Part shown: positions 63,380-64,000 of the stretch, one piece after another
Layout: each line of letters begins with the position of its first letter
Position numbering within the stretch: position 1 is the stretch's first letter
DNA from: Euleptes europaea
Lineage: Eukaryota; Chordata; Lepidosauria; Squamata; Sphaerodactylidae
NCBI RefSeq assembly: GCF_029931775.1
Contig: NC_079324.1
Coordinates: forward strand, 62,565,268 to 62,629,267
Reading direction: 5' to 3'
DNA: 64,000 bases
The notes under the pieces: generated by a model
The model's input: the letters and a program-made list of their open reading frames with translations, nothing else
The model's database searches: none
What the model was told of the DNA's origin: nothing
Made by a program: the position numbers and the translations under genes

Positions 63380-63690
63380 ATTAAAGAGCCCCGTGGCACA
63401 GAGTGGTAAGCCGCAGAACTGCAGTCAAAAGCTCCGCTCATGACCTGAGTTCAATCCCAACGGAAGTCGGATTCAGGTAGCCGGCTCAAGGTTGACTCAA
63501 CCTTCCATCCTTCCGAGGTCAGTCAAATGAGCGCCCAGCTTGCTGGGGGCAAAGTGTAGATGATTGGGGAAGGCAACGGCAAACCACCCTGCAAACAAAG
63601 TCTGCCTAGTAAACGTCGGGATGTGACGTCACCCCATGGGTCAGGAATGACCTGGTGCTTGCATAGGGGACTACCTTTACCTTTTACAGG
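63380..63690 (+). mobile_element. T3 SINE, full length
   Basis: AAAGAGCCCCGTGGCACAGA head, B box GTTCAATCCC, and the tail GGGGACTACCTTTACCTTTT. Confidence 0.87.
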
Positions 63691-64000
63691 TTCTATTGGC
63701 CTTACTCCGCTTAAGAAAACTTTATTCATCCTAATGGCTACTCAGGGAGAGACGAAAACAACTATTGTTCCAATGTAGCTTACAAACCACTTTAAACAGC
63801 GTCTGCTACAGTATGCTCAAACGCACAGTGACCTTTGGTGAGAGCTGAGTGAGAGCCAGCAAAGGGAGGGAAAGATTCAGACAAAGAATTCTAGTTATCA
63901 ACAATGTCCATACTGTGGTCCTCAGCAATTTTGTTCACAGATCCTGGCTGGACAGGGTTTTTAGAGATAACCCCACTGGCCACAGTATTTCCCAAAAGGG
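63691..64000. other. NAA25 intron sequence at the right edge
   Basis: No further upstream NAA25 exon found on the minus strand and nothing else recognised. Confidence 0.45.

Noticed and set aside
1-64000. CRISPR arrays, operons, riboswitches, LTR elements or retroviral fossils
   Set aside because: None seen. The window is vertebrate nuclear DNA, and the only reverse-transcriptase remnants are LINE-type.

Overview
The window looks like a squamate reptile genome, most likely a lizard and possibly a gecko. The repeats are BovB, CR1, L2 and L1 LINEs, abundant Sauria-type tRNA SINEs, 5S-rRNA-derived SINEs and short hAT transposons. The genes are split by large introns and there are two CpG islands. 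The lineage call is an inference from repeat content. I saw no LTR element, endogenous retrovirus, CRISPR array or operon-like structure.

Three host genes are readable, all on the minus strand, and every exon below has matching AG/GT splice borders and compatible phases. (1) TMEM116 (about 3.9 to 20.9 kb) has its first five coding exons, 139 residues, and continues past the left edge. (2) ERP29 (26.7 to 36.5 kb) is complete: three coding exons, 256 residues, a signal peptide, a C-terminal KEEL and an AATAAA. (3) NAA25 (44.5 to 62.8 kb, possible 3' UTR down to about 41 kb) has its last 13 coding exons, 589 residues, and its 5' part lies past the right edge. The same trio neighbours each other in the human genome (12q24). 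As I recall, human ERP29 runs opposite to TMEM116 and NAA25 and starts head-to-head with TMEM116. Here all three run the same way, which implies an inversion of the ERP29 segment between the lineages.

Layout: 1-21 kb TMEM116 introns, full of SINE, LINE and MITE copies, ending in a CpG-island promoter at 20-21.1 kb. 21.2-26.7 kb is intergenic. 26.7-36.5 kb is ERP29, with a second CpG island at 35.9-36.7 kb. 36.7-38.7 kb is a nest of mobile elements directly upstream of the ERP29 promoter. 39-44.5 kb is mostly repeat-poor and may hold the NAA25 3' UTR. 44.5-62.8 kb is NAA25 with short 3' introns and larger 5' introns. 62.9-64 kb is NAA25 intron.

No wholly new biological system is evident. The observations most worth checking are the ERP29 orientation, a duplicated 560-bp intronic block in NAA25 flanked by a 110-bp direct repeat, dimeric SINEs sharing one junction, the triple-headed 5S SINE, a 298-bp near-perfect palindrome, and several nested insertions dated by intact target-site duplications.
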